From Candidatus Peribacteria bacterium (GTDB taxonomy: Bacteria > Patescibacteriota > Gracilibacteria > Peribacterales > Peribacteraceae), in the NCBI GenBank assembly GCA_903854455.1, contig CAINWJ010000005.1:1-5236 (forward strand): a DNA stretch of 5,236 bases, in the 5' to 3' direction. Below, one piece after another: positions 1-5,083 of this stretch. How positions within the stretch are numbered: position 1 is the first letter of the stretch; every line of letters starts with the position of its first letter. Position numbers and translations under genes: made by a program. The notes beneath the pieces are model-generated. The model worked only from the letters and a program-made list of their open reading frames with translations. It made no database searches and had not been told where the DNA came from.

Positions 1-4
1 AAAT

Positions 5-37
5 GAGACTCTGGCATGTAGGTAACTAATGAGAGCT
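5..37 (+). repeat. Left terminal inverted repeat of the insertion sequence
   Basis: It matches the reverse complement of 1043-1077. The inner 21 bases (17-37, beginning TGTAGGTAACTAATGAG) are identical to the complement of 1043-1063. The outer GAGAC is also identical. The 7 bases between (10-16) align to 9 bases at the other end, with mismatches and a 2-base gap. Confidence 0.9.
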
Positions 38-89
38 TTTTTGAGAACTTTTGGGCTAAGGTAAGAGCAATACTCTTTCCCAATTCTTC

Positions 90-1030
90 ATGCCCAAAAA
101 AAGTGCCCCTCCTGCGGTTCTCATTCGCTGAAGAAAAATGGGCGACAATCCGGACGTCAGCGATATCAATGCACGATCTGTAGACACATTTTCGTTCGCC
201 AATACGAGAAGAGGGAAAGTTGGGTAGCCGCCGCCTACAATGACTACACGAAACGACGCCAAACATATTCCGATCTTTCTGAGCGTTACGGCAAAGCACC
301 GAAAACGATTCGGAAGAAGTTTGACGAACACTATCCGGTGACGGGGGAAATTATTCCAAACACCAGTCCGATTAACCTCGTTTTGGATGCAACTTTCTTC
401 AAGCGTGGCGAAGGCTTCATGGTTGCCCGTGCCAATGGTAAAAATCTCTACTGGTTTCCGATTGCAACGGAGAAAGTTGAACACTACGAACGTTGTCTCG
501 ATTTCTTGGAGGCAGCCGGATATTCATTTGCATCGTTCACCACCGACGGACGAAGAGGTGTCCGGGCGATGCTCCTAGAGCGGTATCCGAACACCCCCTT
601 CCAACATTGCCAATTCCATCAGTCACAAACCATCACGCAGAAACTGACACAACATCCGAAGCTGGAAGCTGGGAAAGAACTCAGAGCGATTGCGCTGACG
701 CTCGCACAGAGCAATCGGACAACATTTACCTCTGCGCTCGATCAGTGGCACAAGAAATGGAGTGACTTTTTGAAGGAGAAAACATTCAGCGAAGAACGAA
801 AAAGGAAATGGCGGTACATGCATGAGAAACTCCGCAGCGCCTATTTCTCTCTCCGACGAAACTTACCATGGTTGTTCACGTACCTCGATTATCCCAACCT
901 CAACATTCCGAACACGACAAACACGTGCGACGGTTCGTTTGGTCACTGGAAAAGCAAAGTACGACTCCATCGAAGCATCCAACATGACCGGAAGAAAAAG
1001 ATGATCGATTTTCTCCTCGAAAGTATATGA
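90..1030 (+). CDS. IS256/IS1249-like transposase with N-terminal zinc ribbon; frame shift at codon 5
   Basis: DNA transposase that would cut and join the ends of the surrounding element. Joining the ATG at 90 to the main frame by a -1 shift in the A7 run (96-102) gives 313 residues. A zinc ribbon uses C6, C9, C28 and C31 (CPSC, then QCTIC). A helix-turn-helix-like stretch lies near 59-81. The catalytic core has D100 (VLDATFF), D153 (TTDGRRG), the C174-x2-H177 motif typical of IS256-like enzymes, and D281 in NTTNTCDG, where relatives usually have Glu. From 65 to 1030 the main frame is open but has no ATG before the zinc ribbon. The first GTG, at 338, would lose the ribbon and the helix-turn-helix. 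The N-terminus could be made by ribosomal or transcriptional slippage, or the copy could be broken by a one-base loss. No Shine-Dalgarno sequence precedes 90. The protein ends in a basic KKK-rich helix. Confidence 0.82.
96..103 (+). other. A7-G run at the transposase frame change
   Basis: Seven A's followed by G fall right after ATG CCC. Reading straight on gives MPKKSAPPAV and loses the family signature. Stepping back one base after the second AAA gives MPKKKCPSCGS, the expected zinc-ribbon start. In the zero frame the P-site codon is AAA and the A-site codon is AGT, so a shift would rely mainly on P-site re-pairing or on polymerase slippage. A single missing A is the simpler alternative. 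Confidence 0.6.
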
Positions 1031-1042
1031 GAACACATTATT

Positions 1043-1077
1043 AGCTCTCATTAGTTACCTACAAGCCCAAATGTCTC
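1043..1077 (-). repeat. Right terminal inverted repeat of the insertion sequence
   Basis: Read on the minus strand it starts GAGACATTTGGGCTTGTAGG and continues into the 21-base block shared exactly with the left end. It is two bases longer than the left end. It begins 13 bases after the transposase stop codon. Confidence 0.9.
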
Positions 1078-1158
1078 AAATCAGGAAAACTCCCATCCTC
1101 TTAACGGGAGACGGACTAGGTGAGGATACGATCCACTGCGCATCATATGGGAGCCGGA

Positions 1159-1365
1159 TTAAGCACAGGACTTGAAACTGACCCCTTTGGCTCTGAGCAC
1201 CCGAAAACATGTTGTACAAACGGCACATTGTCCCCCTTTTACCTTCGCAAGTGACTCAGCATCTGCTGCCAGAATATCGGCAATAGACCTTTGTTCGCCT
1301 CTACCTTCACGGTATCGACAGCCAAAATTTTCTTCTGCGGGACAAAGTGGAAGCAGGGTAGTCAT
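1159..1365 (-). CDS. Small cysteine-rich protein (hypothetical, 68 aa)
   Basis: I do not recognise this protein. It has 68 residues with six cysteines: C8, C16, C47, C50, C53 and C67. The block QCAVCTTCFRVL (46-57) has a CxxCxxC pattern that could bind zinc or another metal with C8 and C16. The middle (25-44) is polar and probably helical. It follows folA on the same strand after about 100 bp, so it could be the last gene of that unit or have its own promoter, as a TTGACA box lies upstream. There is no Shine-Dalgarno sequence. The plus-strand frame over the same region lacks protein-like features, which favours this strand. It remains a short open frame without a known relative, so it may be spurious. 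Confidence 0.45.
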   Translation of the reverse strand: MTTLLPLCPAEENFGCRYREGRGEQRSIADILAADAESLAKVKGGQCAVCTTCFRVLRAKGVSFKSCA

Positions 1366-1382
1366 AGTACGAAAGAAATTGG

Positions 1383-1415
1383 ATCATATCCTGATTATTC
1401 TTTTTTATTTGTCAA
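1383..1415 (-). promoter_or_regulatory. Weak candidate promoter for the small cysteine-rich gene
   Basis: On the minus strand a perfect -35 hexamer TTGACA (1415-1410) is followed by TATGAT (1388-1383), one base off the -10 consensus. The spacer is 21 bases, longer than the usual 16-18. If used, transcription would start near 1376, about 10 bases before the ATG at 1365. Confidence 0.2.
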
Positions 1416-1467
1416 TTTTTCCGGAATCCTGCACTCGGATAATGGCTCAATCATCTCAAAAATGCTG

Positions 1468-1968
1468 TCATCTTCCTTGAGTTCTTTCGAATACCATAAA
1501 CAGAAAAGAATACTGATGCTTCTCGTTGCTTGTATACTCTTCCCGCTCCACCTCCTTCCACATCTTCGGATCGATCTCCGGAAAGAATGTATCGCCGGTG
1601 AATTTGCCGTGCACCCGAGTTAAATAAATCCTGTCCGCACGGTCCATCGCCTGCTTGTAAATCTCCCCTCCTCCGATGATGAACACCTCGCCAGTAGGAT
1701 CGTCCTTTACCAATTCAATTGCACGATCAAGTGAATCGACCACATCACAACCGTCGATCGTCAGATCTTTCCTTCGCGAAATCACGATGTTCTGTCGTCC
1801 CGGTAATGCTCGACCAATGGACTCGTGCGTCTTCCTGCCCATGATCACCGGATGCCCCTTCGTCAACTCACGGAAGTGCTTCATGTCGTCCGGCAGGTTC
1901 CAGAGGAGCTTGTTGCCTGCCCCGATGACGTTGTTCAGGTCGGCAGCGACGATGATAGAGAGAAGCAT
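1468..1968 (-). CDS. folA: Dihydrofolate reductase
   Basis: Reduces dihydrofolate to tetrahydrofolate with NADPH in the cytoplasm, restoring the cofactor that thymidylate synthase oxidises. The 166 residues span the usual single-domain DHFR length. Visible landmarks are the N-terminal strand SIIVAAD (4-10) with NNVIG (12-16), W23 and the catalytic acid at D28 in LLWNLPDDMKHF, the NADPH-binding MGRKTHESIG (43-52), the glycine-rich FIIGGGEIY (96-104) and GDTFFP (125-130). The ATG at 1968 gives the expected MLLSIIVAAD start. The bases before it are pyrimidine-rich and contain no Shine-Dalgarno sequence. It lies downstream of thyA on the same strand, but a four-helix-bundle gene and repeat units sit between them. 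No active-site loss or truncation is seen, so the enzyme should work. Confidence 0.97.
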   Translation of the reverse strand: MLLSIIVAADLNNVIGAGNKLLWNLPDDMKHFRELTKGHPVIMGRKTHESIGRALPGRQNIVISRRKDLTIDGCDVVDSLDRAIELVKDDPTGEVFIIGGGEIYKQAMDRADRIYLTRVHGKFTGDTFFPEIDPKMWKEVEREEYTSNEKHQYSFLFMVFERTQGR

Positions 1969-1975
1969 GAGGGAA

Positions 1976-2013
1976 GAATATTAGGGATTAGAATATTGGA
2001 ATACTAGGAATTG
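1976..2013 (+). repeat. Iterated 15 bp unit, left flank of the four-helix-bundle gene
   Basis: Reading the plus strand, the units are GAATATTAGGGATTA (1976-1990), a shortened GAATATTG (1991-1998) and GAATACTAGGAATTG (1999-2013). The same unit occurs in opposite orientation at 2401-2433. This copy supplies the last codons and TAG stop of the four-helix-bundle gene and fills most of the 35 bp gap before folA. Confidence 0.75.
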
Positions 2014-2387
2014 GATGGACTGCCTTCATCAGAACGACGACGACTGGCAGCTATCAAGCCGGAAAGAAGACGACCTGTCTGATCGGCTAGTTGAAATGCA
2101 TGACGAACATCGTTCTCCGAAAGTAACTTAACGCGAATTGTAATATGGAAAAACGCAGTAACTTCAGTACATTCTCCACGCGCAATGACATAATGCCGAG
2201 CTTTATCAGCATACGAATAACGACCAAAACCTTCAGCGATATTAGCAACGATACTTGCCGCTGCTCGCTTCAGCTGTGAAGCAATGCCGTACAACTCTTC
2301 TTTCGGAAGTTTCTGAGTCAACCGATAAACCTCTTCTACCAGATCCATCGCACTCTTTGCCGCCTCTAAATCCAGAAATGTTTTCAT
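2004..2387 (-). CDS. Four-helix-bundle protein, S23/23S rRNA intervening-sequence family
   Basis: A 127-residue protein of the family first seen in intervening sequences of 23S rRNA genes and related to the Avd accessory protein of diversity-generating retroelements. Its cellular role is not established. The family signature is GIASQLKRAAASIVANIAEG (34-53), followed by GRYS and then the third-helix region ARHYVIARGECTEVTAFF (63-80). No catalytic residues are expected, and it probably folds as an oligomeric helical bundle. The ATG at 2387 fits the usual 115-125 residue family length. The open frame runs further upstream, but that part lies over thyA in another frame. The C-terminal tail (SRRRSDEGSPSNS) is low in complexity, and its final codons and TAG come from the flanking repeat. 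It sits between thyA and folA with no biochemical link to either, bracketed by inverted repeat units, which suggests insertion. Confidence 0.9.
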   Translation of the reverse strand: MKTFLDLEAAKSAMDLVEEVYRLTQKLPKEELYGIASQLKRAAASIVANIAEGFGRYSYADKARHYVIARGECTEVTAFFHITIRVKLLSENDVRHAFQLADQTGRLLSGLIAASRRRSDEGSPSNS

Positions 2388-2400
2388 GTCAGTAGTATGC

Positions 2401-2433
2401 CCTAATATTCCAATCCCCAGTATTCCAATCCCT
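2401..2433 (-). repeat. Iterated 15 bp unit, right flank of the four-helix-bundle gene
   Basis: On the minus strand the units read AGGGATTG, GAATACTGGGGATTG (2425-2411) and GAATATTAGG. They match the units at 1976-2013 but in opposite orientation, so both sets point toward the four-helix-bundle gene. Bases 2432-2433 overlap the TAG stop of thyA. Confidence 0.75.
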
Positions 2434-3223
2434 ACACGGCTATCGGCGCCTTGATCCCCGGATGCGGATCGTAGCCCTCGATCACGATGTCTTCGTAGAC
2501 GTACTCGAAGATCGAAGTTCGCGGATTCAGCTTCAATGTCGGCAGCTTCTTCGGCTCGCGCGACAGCTGAAGATCGGTCTGCTCCAGATGATTGATGTAC
2601 AGATGCGCATCGCCAAGCGTGTGGACGAAATCGCCGACCTGAAGTCCGCAAACCTGTGCAATCATATGGGTAAATAAAGCATAGGAAGCGATGTTGAACG
2701 GCACACCGAGAAAGATGTCCGCGCTACGCTGATATAACTGACAACTTAACTTCTGATCCGCTACGTAGAACTGGAACAGGCAATGGCACGGCGGCAGCGC
2801 CATCTTCGGAATATCCGCGACGTTCCACGCAGACACAATCAGCCGCCGCGAGTTCGGGTTCGTCTTGATCTGATCAATCAACGAAGTGATCTGATCGTGG
2901 ATCGTGCCGTCCGCACCCTGCCACTTACGCCACTGGTGCCCGTACACCGGACCCAGATTGCCATCCTTGTCCGCCCACTCGTCCCAGATGGTCACCTGGT
3001 GATCGTGCAAATACTTGATGTTCGTGTCGCCCTGCAGGAACCAGAGCAGCTCATGGAAGATCGAGCGGGTGTGCAGCTTCTTCGTCGTCAGCAGCGGGAA
3101 TCCATCATTTAAATTGAACCGCATCTGGTAGCCGAAAACGGACATCGTTCCGGTGCCGGTGCGATCGTCTTTCCTGGTGCCGTGGTCACGGACGTGGCGG
3201 AGTAATTCAAGGTATTGGAGCAT
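2432..3223 (-). CDS. thyA: Thymidylate synthase
   Basis: Methylates dUMP to dTMP using methylenetetrahydrofolate, releasing dihydrofolate; a cytoplasmic homodimer. From the ATG at 3223 the protein has 263 residues, one fewer than the E. coli enzyme, and the key positions fall at the same numbers: R21 in DRTGTGT, E58 in HELLWFLQG, W80, R126 and R127, catalytic C146 in PPCH, Q165-R166-S167-x-D169, N177, and H207 with Y209. The C-terminus GYDPHPGIKAPIAV is the canonical closing segment. An in-frame TTG at 3241 would add six residues (MLYHAF) absent from E. coli ThyA, so the ATG is preferred. No Shine-Dalgarno sequence precedes either start. The gene is complete and should be active. It heads a minus-strand cluster with the four-helix-bundle gene and folA. 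The TAG stop abuts the repeat at 2401-2433. Confidence 0.97.
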   Translation of the reverse strand: MLQYLELLRHVRDHGTRKDDRTGTGTMSVFGYQMRFNLNDGFPLLTTKKLHTRSIFHELLWFLQGDTNIKYLHDHQVTIWDEWADKDGNLGPVYGHQWRKWQGADGTIHDQITSLIDQIKTNPNSRRLIVSAWNVADIPKMALPPCHCLFQFYVADQKLSCQLYQRSADIFLGVPFNIASYALFTHMIAQVCGLQVGDFVHTLGDAHLYINHLEQTDLQLSREPKKLPTLKLNPRTSIFEYVYEDIVIEGYDPHPGIKAPIAV

Positions 3224-3240
3224 GAACGCATGGTACAACA

Positions 3241-3269
3241 ATTGACTACCATCTATGAATTCTTTTCAA
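3241..3269 (-). promoter_or_regulatory. thyA: Weak candidate promoter for thyA
   Basis: On the minus strand TTGAAA (3269-3264) matches five of six -35 bases, and GTCAAT (3246-3241) lies 17 bases further but matches only three of six -10 bases. It occupies the same bases as the plus-strand promoter candidate, owing to an ATTGA/TCAAT inverted repeat. A start near 3235 would lie about 12 bases before the thyA ATG and exclude the TTG start at 3241. Confidence 0.25.
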
Positions 3270-3270
3270 T
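3242..3270 (+). promoter_or_regulatory. Candidate promoter for the small membrane protein gene
   Basis: TTGACT (3242-3247) matches five of six -35 bases. Exactly 17 bases later TTCAAT (3265-3270) matches four of six -10 bases. Transcription would start near 3277, only a few bases before the ATG at 3280, which would make the mRNA almost leaderless and fits the lack of a Shine-Dalgarno sequence. Confidence 0.4.
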
Positions 3271-3279
3271 AGAACCACT

Positions 3280-3495
3280 ATGTCTCTCTCAAGCCTCCAG
3301 CGATACGTCGTTTACATATTTACAGCATGTATGAGCGCGCTCGTCGTTACAGGTCTGCTCTCAATATGGGACATCATCGGCGAGAAGTATTACGAAAAAT
3401 CCATGTGGTCCATTCTCATTGTGTCGATCGGCATGTTAACCGTGATGATCGCCGCAAAGATTGCGGAGATCCGCGAACTGACACGCTCGAAGTAG
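3280..3495 (+). CDS. Small two-helix membrane protein (hypothetical, 71 aa)
   Basis: I do not recognise the family. The protein has 71 residues with two clear hydrophobic segments, about 9-29 (YVVYIFTACMSALVVTGLLSI) and 42-60 (MWSILIVSIGMLTVMIAAK). They are separated by a short polar loop, DIIGEKYYEKS. The C-terminus (EIRELTRSK) is charged with a basic end, which suggests both termini face the cytoplasm and the loop faces outward. It is divergent from thyA across 56 bp and convergent with the glycosidase-like gene. No Shine-Dalgarno sequence is seen, but a TTGACT-17-TTCAAT promoter candidate ends ten bases before the ATG. The paired hydrophobic segments and the loop are unlikely by chance, so I think it is a real gene. 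Its function is unknown. Confidence 0.65.
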   Translation: MSLSSLQRYVVYIFTACMSALVVTGLLSIWDIIGEKYYEKSMWSILIVSIGMLTVMIAAKIAEIRELTRSK

Positions 3496-3534
3496 ATTCA
3501 CTCGTTCTCCCAAGAATCCGAATCGAAGCTGCTT

Positions 3535-3600
3535 GCATCCTAGACGCCGCGCAAAGCATTGCGCTCCCTTTCATTATTTTTTTGAAAAGGAGCGGGATGC
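3535..3600. terminator. Structured convergent spacer, possible bidirectional terminator
   Basis: An outer stem pairs GCATCC (3535-3540) with GGATGC (3595-3600). Inside it are two hairpins. The first is GCGCAA-AGCA-TTGCGC (3549-3564). The second pairs 3563-3572 (GCTCCCTTTC) with 3584-3593 (GAAAAGGAGC) across an 11-base loop rich in T. The second stem is fully paired on the minus-strand RNA if one G-U is allowed and has one C-A mismatch on the plus-strand RNA. It lies between two genes that end toward each other, where a shared terminator is expected. The T run (3577-3583) comes after the first hairpin on the plus strand, but not directly, so classical Rho-independent termination is only partly supported. 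Confidence 0.4.
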
Positions 3601-3629
3601 TTCCCACGTCCAAATGGAAGATTCAATCA

Positions 3630-5024
3630 TCATCTATCGACACATCGTTCCGGCCTCTTCCCCGCAACCGCTTTCATCGCCTTGTAGGTCACATCGTAGG
3701 CATTGTTCGCATTCCACACCATGAAACCACACGAACCGGCGTCGTACACCGCCTGCATCTGATCCTGCATGTTCTTGGTGGTTACTCCATAACCCTGGAT
3801 CCACGGGCGGAGCTTCGTCGCATGCTCCGGACCAAGAAGATCTGCATACCCCTGGAGCGTGCGGAACACGAGGTAGTACATGCGGCTGACAGGATCTTTG
3901 CCGGGACGGTAGTACGCAGTCGGCGAGAACGTCGCGGGATAGGCCATGGGCGAAATGACATCGACTAGAGGAGCGAATCGAACGACGTCCTGCCCCAATG
4001 TCTCCACATTCTGATCGTAGCTCCAGCCCAGAATGGCATACGTGGAGATACCGAGCCGAGTCTTCGGACCGCAACGATTGATGGTGTTGCGTGCGGCACG
4101 GATGAAGATCTCAACCCGATCAGCTTTCTCCTCACCGGAGTACACGCTGAGCGCGCCGACATTGACCGTGGAGAAGCGGATGTAATCCAAGTTGATCTCA
4201 TCGATGCCGGACTGTGCCAGCTCGCAGATCACCTCCATGTTGTATTTGATCGCCGTCGGATCAGCGGGATCGATCCAGTTGGGGGTCAGGACACGCTTCG
4301 TATCCGGATGGCGAACCGTCGTCTCCGGCGATGCACGCGTAAGACCGCCGTCTTTGATGGCAACGAACCGGCCGATGGTATAGAGCCCACGACTGTGAGC
4401 CTTGCTGAGCACAGCAGGCAAATCGACGATAGGAACGATCAGATCGCGTTCACCCGCCATGGGTGCACTGGAGTGGTACAGAACCGCACCGCCCTTCACA
4501 TCGAACACGAGTGCCGAGCCACTCGCAGCAATAACTGCGTCCATGGTCTGCTCCAGAAAATCACTCCGTCGGACACTGTTCGCAGAAAGGTAGACACCGG
4601 CAACATTGTCCACGCGACGGAGAGCGGGAACGGCAGCATCGGATGAAGTAAATGGAATGGGAATGTCGGCACTCAGGATGGAAGCACTCGGAGGAGCGGC
4701 ACGATGCAAAGGCTGCACCCGCGGTGTGAGGATGTCAGCTGTAGTTCGGACTGGAGGGATGGAATCGCGATCAGGTATGACAGGCGAACTCGTCGACGAA
4801 AATCCCAGGAGTGCGACAATCACTACGGAAGCGGCGGCACTAGAAAAAGCAAACCACCGACGCTTCCCGGAATGACGGCGTCGCGTTCCCGCCTGCCGAG
4901 GCTTCCTGATGCAACGCTCCAACTGCTGGAGCGGAGGCGTATCCCACAACACATCCTCAGGAAGGATCATGAGAATCCGAGCACGCACGAATGTACGCAC
5001 GCCGATGATCTCCGGAGAATTCAT
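3630..5024 (-). CDS. Membrane-anchored DUF4015 (putative glycoside hydrolase) protein
   Basis: A 464-residue protein with the DUF4015 domain, a TIM-barrel fold related to alpha-amylase-type glycosidases; its substrate is not known. Residues 1-56 are cytoplasmic in character and end in a strongly basic stretch (RRRHSGKRRW). One hydrophobic segment follows at about 58-76. A Pro/Ser/Thr-rich linker runs to about 140, and the catalytic domain from about 143 to the end. Recognisable motifs are GVYLSANS (143-150), VFDVKGG (173-179), YTIGRF (215-220), DEINLDYIRF (275-284, with a likely catalytic acid at D278 or D280), DVISPMAYP (355-363), PWIQGYG (407-413) and GFMVWNANN (433-441). The basic residues before the hydrophobic segment predict an inside N-terminus and an exported domain, so it probably acts on cell-surface or external glycans. 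The ATG at 5024 follows a likely promoter by about 20 bases without a Shine-Dalgarno sequence. M19 is an alternative start. The domain assignment is firm; enzymatic activity is inferred. Confidence 0.88.
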   Translation of the reverse strand: MNSPEIIGVRTFVRARILMILPEDVLWDTPPLQQLERCIRKPRQAGTRRRHSGKRRWFAFSSAAASVVIVALLGFSSTSSPVIPDRDSIPPVRTTADILTPRVQPLHRAAPPSASILSADIPIPFTSSDAAVPALRRVDNVAGVYLSANSVRRSDFLEQTMDAVIAASGSALVFDVKGGAVLYHSSAPMAGERDLIVPIVDLPAVLSKAHSRGLYTIGRFVAIKDGGLTRASPETTVRHPDTKRVLTPNWIDPADPTAIKYNMEVICELAQSGIDEINLDYIRFSTVNVGALSVYSGEEKADRVEIFIRAARNTINRCGPKTRLGISTYAILGWSYDQNVETLGQDVVRFAPLVDVISPMAYPATFSPTAYYRPGKDPVSRMYYLVFRTLQGYADLLGPEHATKLRPWIQGYGVTTKNMQDQMQAVYDAGSCGFMVWNANNAYDVTYKAMKAVAGKRPERCVDR

Positions 5025-5050
5025 GGATGTTGGATATGTGTTTGGGTCTT

Positions 5051-5059
5051 ATTGTAGCA
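5051..5059 (-). promoter_or_regulatory. Extended -10 promoter candidate for the DUF4015 gene
   Basis: The minus strand reads TGCTACAAT (5059-5051), an extended -10 of the TGnTATAAT type with one mismatch. No good -35 box lies 16-18 bases upstream, as is common for extended -10 promoters. Transcription would start near 5044, giving a leader of about 20 bases before the ATG at 5024. Confidence 0.45.
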
Positions 5060-5083
5060 GAAATTCACAGATTTTTCTACCTA

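Larger units (their letters stand above)
5..1077 (+). mobile_element. Insertion sequence, IS256-like (IS1249-type, zinc-ribbon transposase)
   Basis: A compact element of about 1.07 kb holds a single transposase frame between imperfect inverted ends. The ends begin GAGAC and share an exact 21 bp inner block, with a less conserved stretch between. AAAT lies directly outside both ends and could be a 4 bp target duplication, but the window starts at the left AAAT. The inner block starts 13 bp after the transposase stop, leaving no room for a passenger gene. Family placement rests on the transposase (zinc ribbon, DDE/D motifs, C-x2-H motif) and is from memory, not a search. The exact outer ends could be a base or two off. 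Confidence 0.85.

Noticed and set aside
56..484. Minus-strand frame of 142 codons opposite the transposase start
   Set aside because: It is antisense to the zinc-ribbon and first catalytic Asp region, which are clearly coding on the plus strand.
1089..1110. CTCCC/GGGAG stem after the insertion sequence
   Set aside because: It is a 5 bp stem with an 11-base loop and no T run, so it is too weak to call.
1381..1410. GGAT-CAT-ATCC hairpin followed by a T-rich run on the plus strand as a terminator
   Set aside because: The stem is only 4 bp and AT-containing, and no plus-strand gene ends there.
1172..1623. Plus-strand frames opposite the small cysteine-rich gene and the end of folA
   Set aside because: They run antisense to folA or to the CxxCxxC frame and have no recognisable features.
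2388..2651. N-terminal extension of the four-helix-bundle reading frame over the end of thyA
   Set aside because: The extra 88 residues are Arg-rich and overlap thyA in another frame. The ATG at 2387 gives the normal family length and start.
3327..3968. Plus-strand frame of 213 codons across the end of the glycosidase-like gene
   Set aside because: It overlaps the real small membrane gene and lies antisense to the DUF4015 domain; its translation is Arg/His-rich with no family features.
3634..4201. Other minus-strand frames inside the glycosidase-like gene
   Set aside because: They are shifted frames of a gene with clear DUF4015 motifs and show no motif of their own.
1028..5024. Reassigned TGA codon (glycine), as in some candidate phyla
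   Set aside because: TGA ends the transposase, folA and the glycosidase-like gene at the expected protein ends, and no conserved protein contains an internal TGA.
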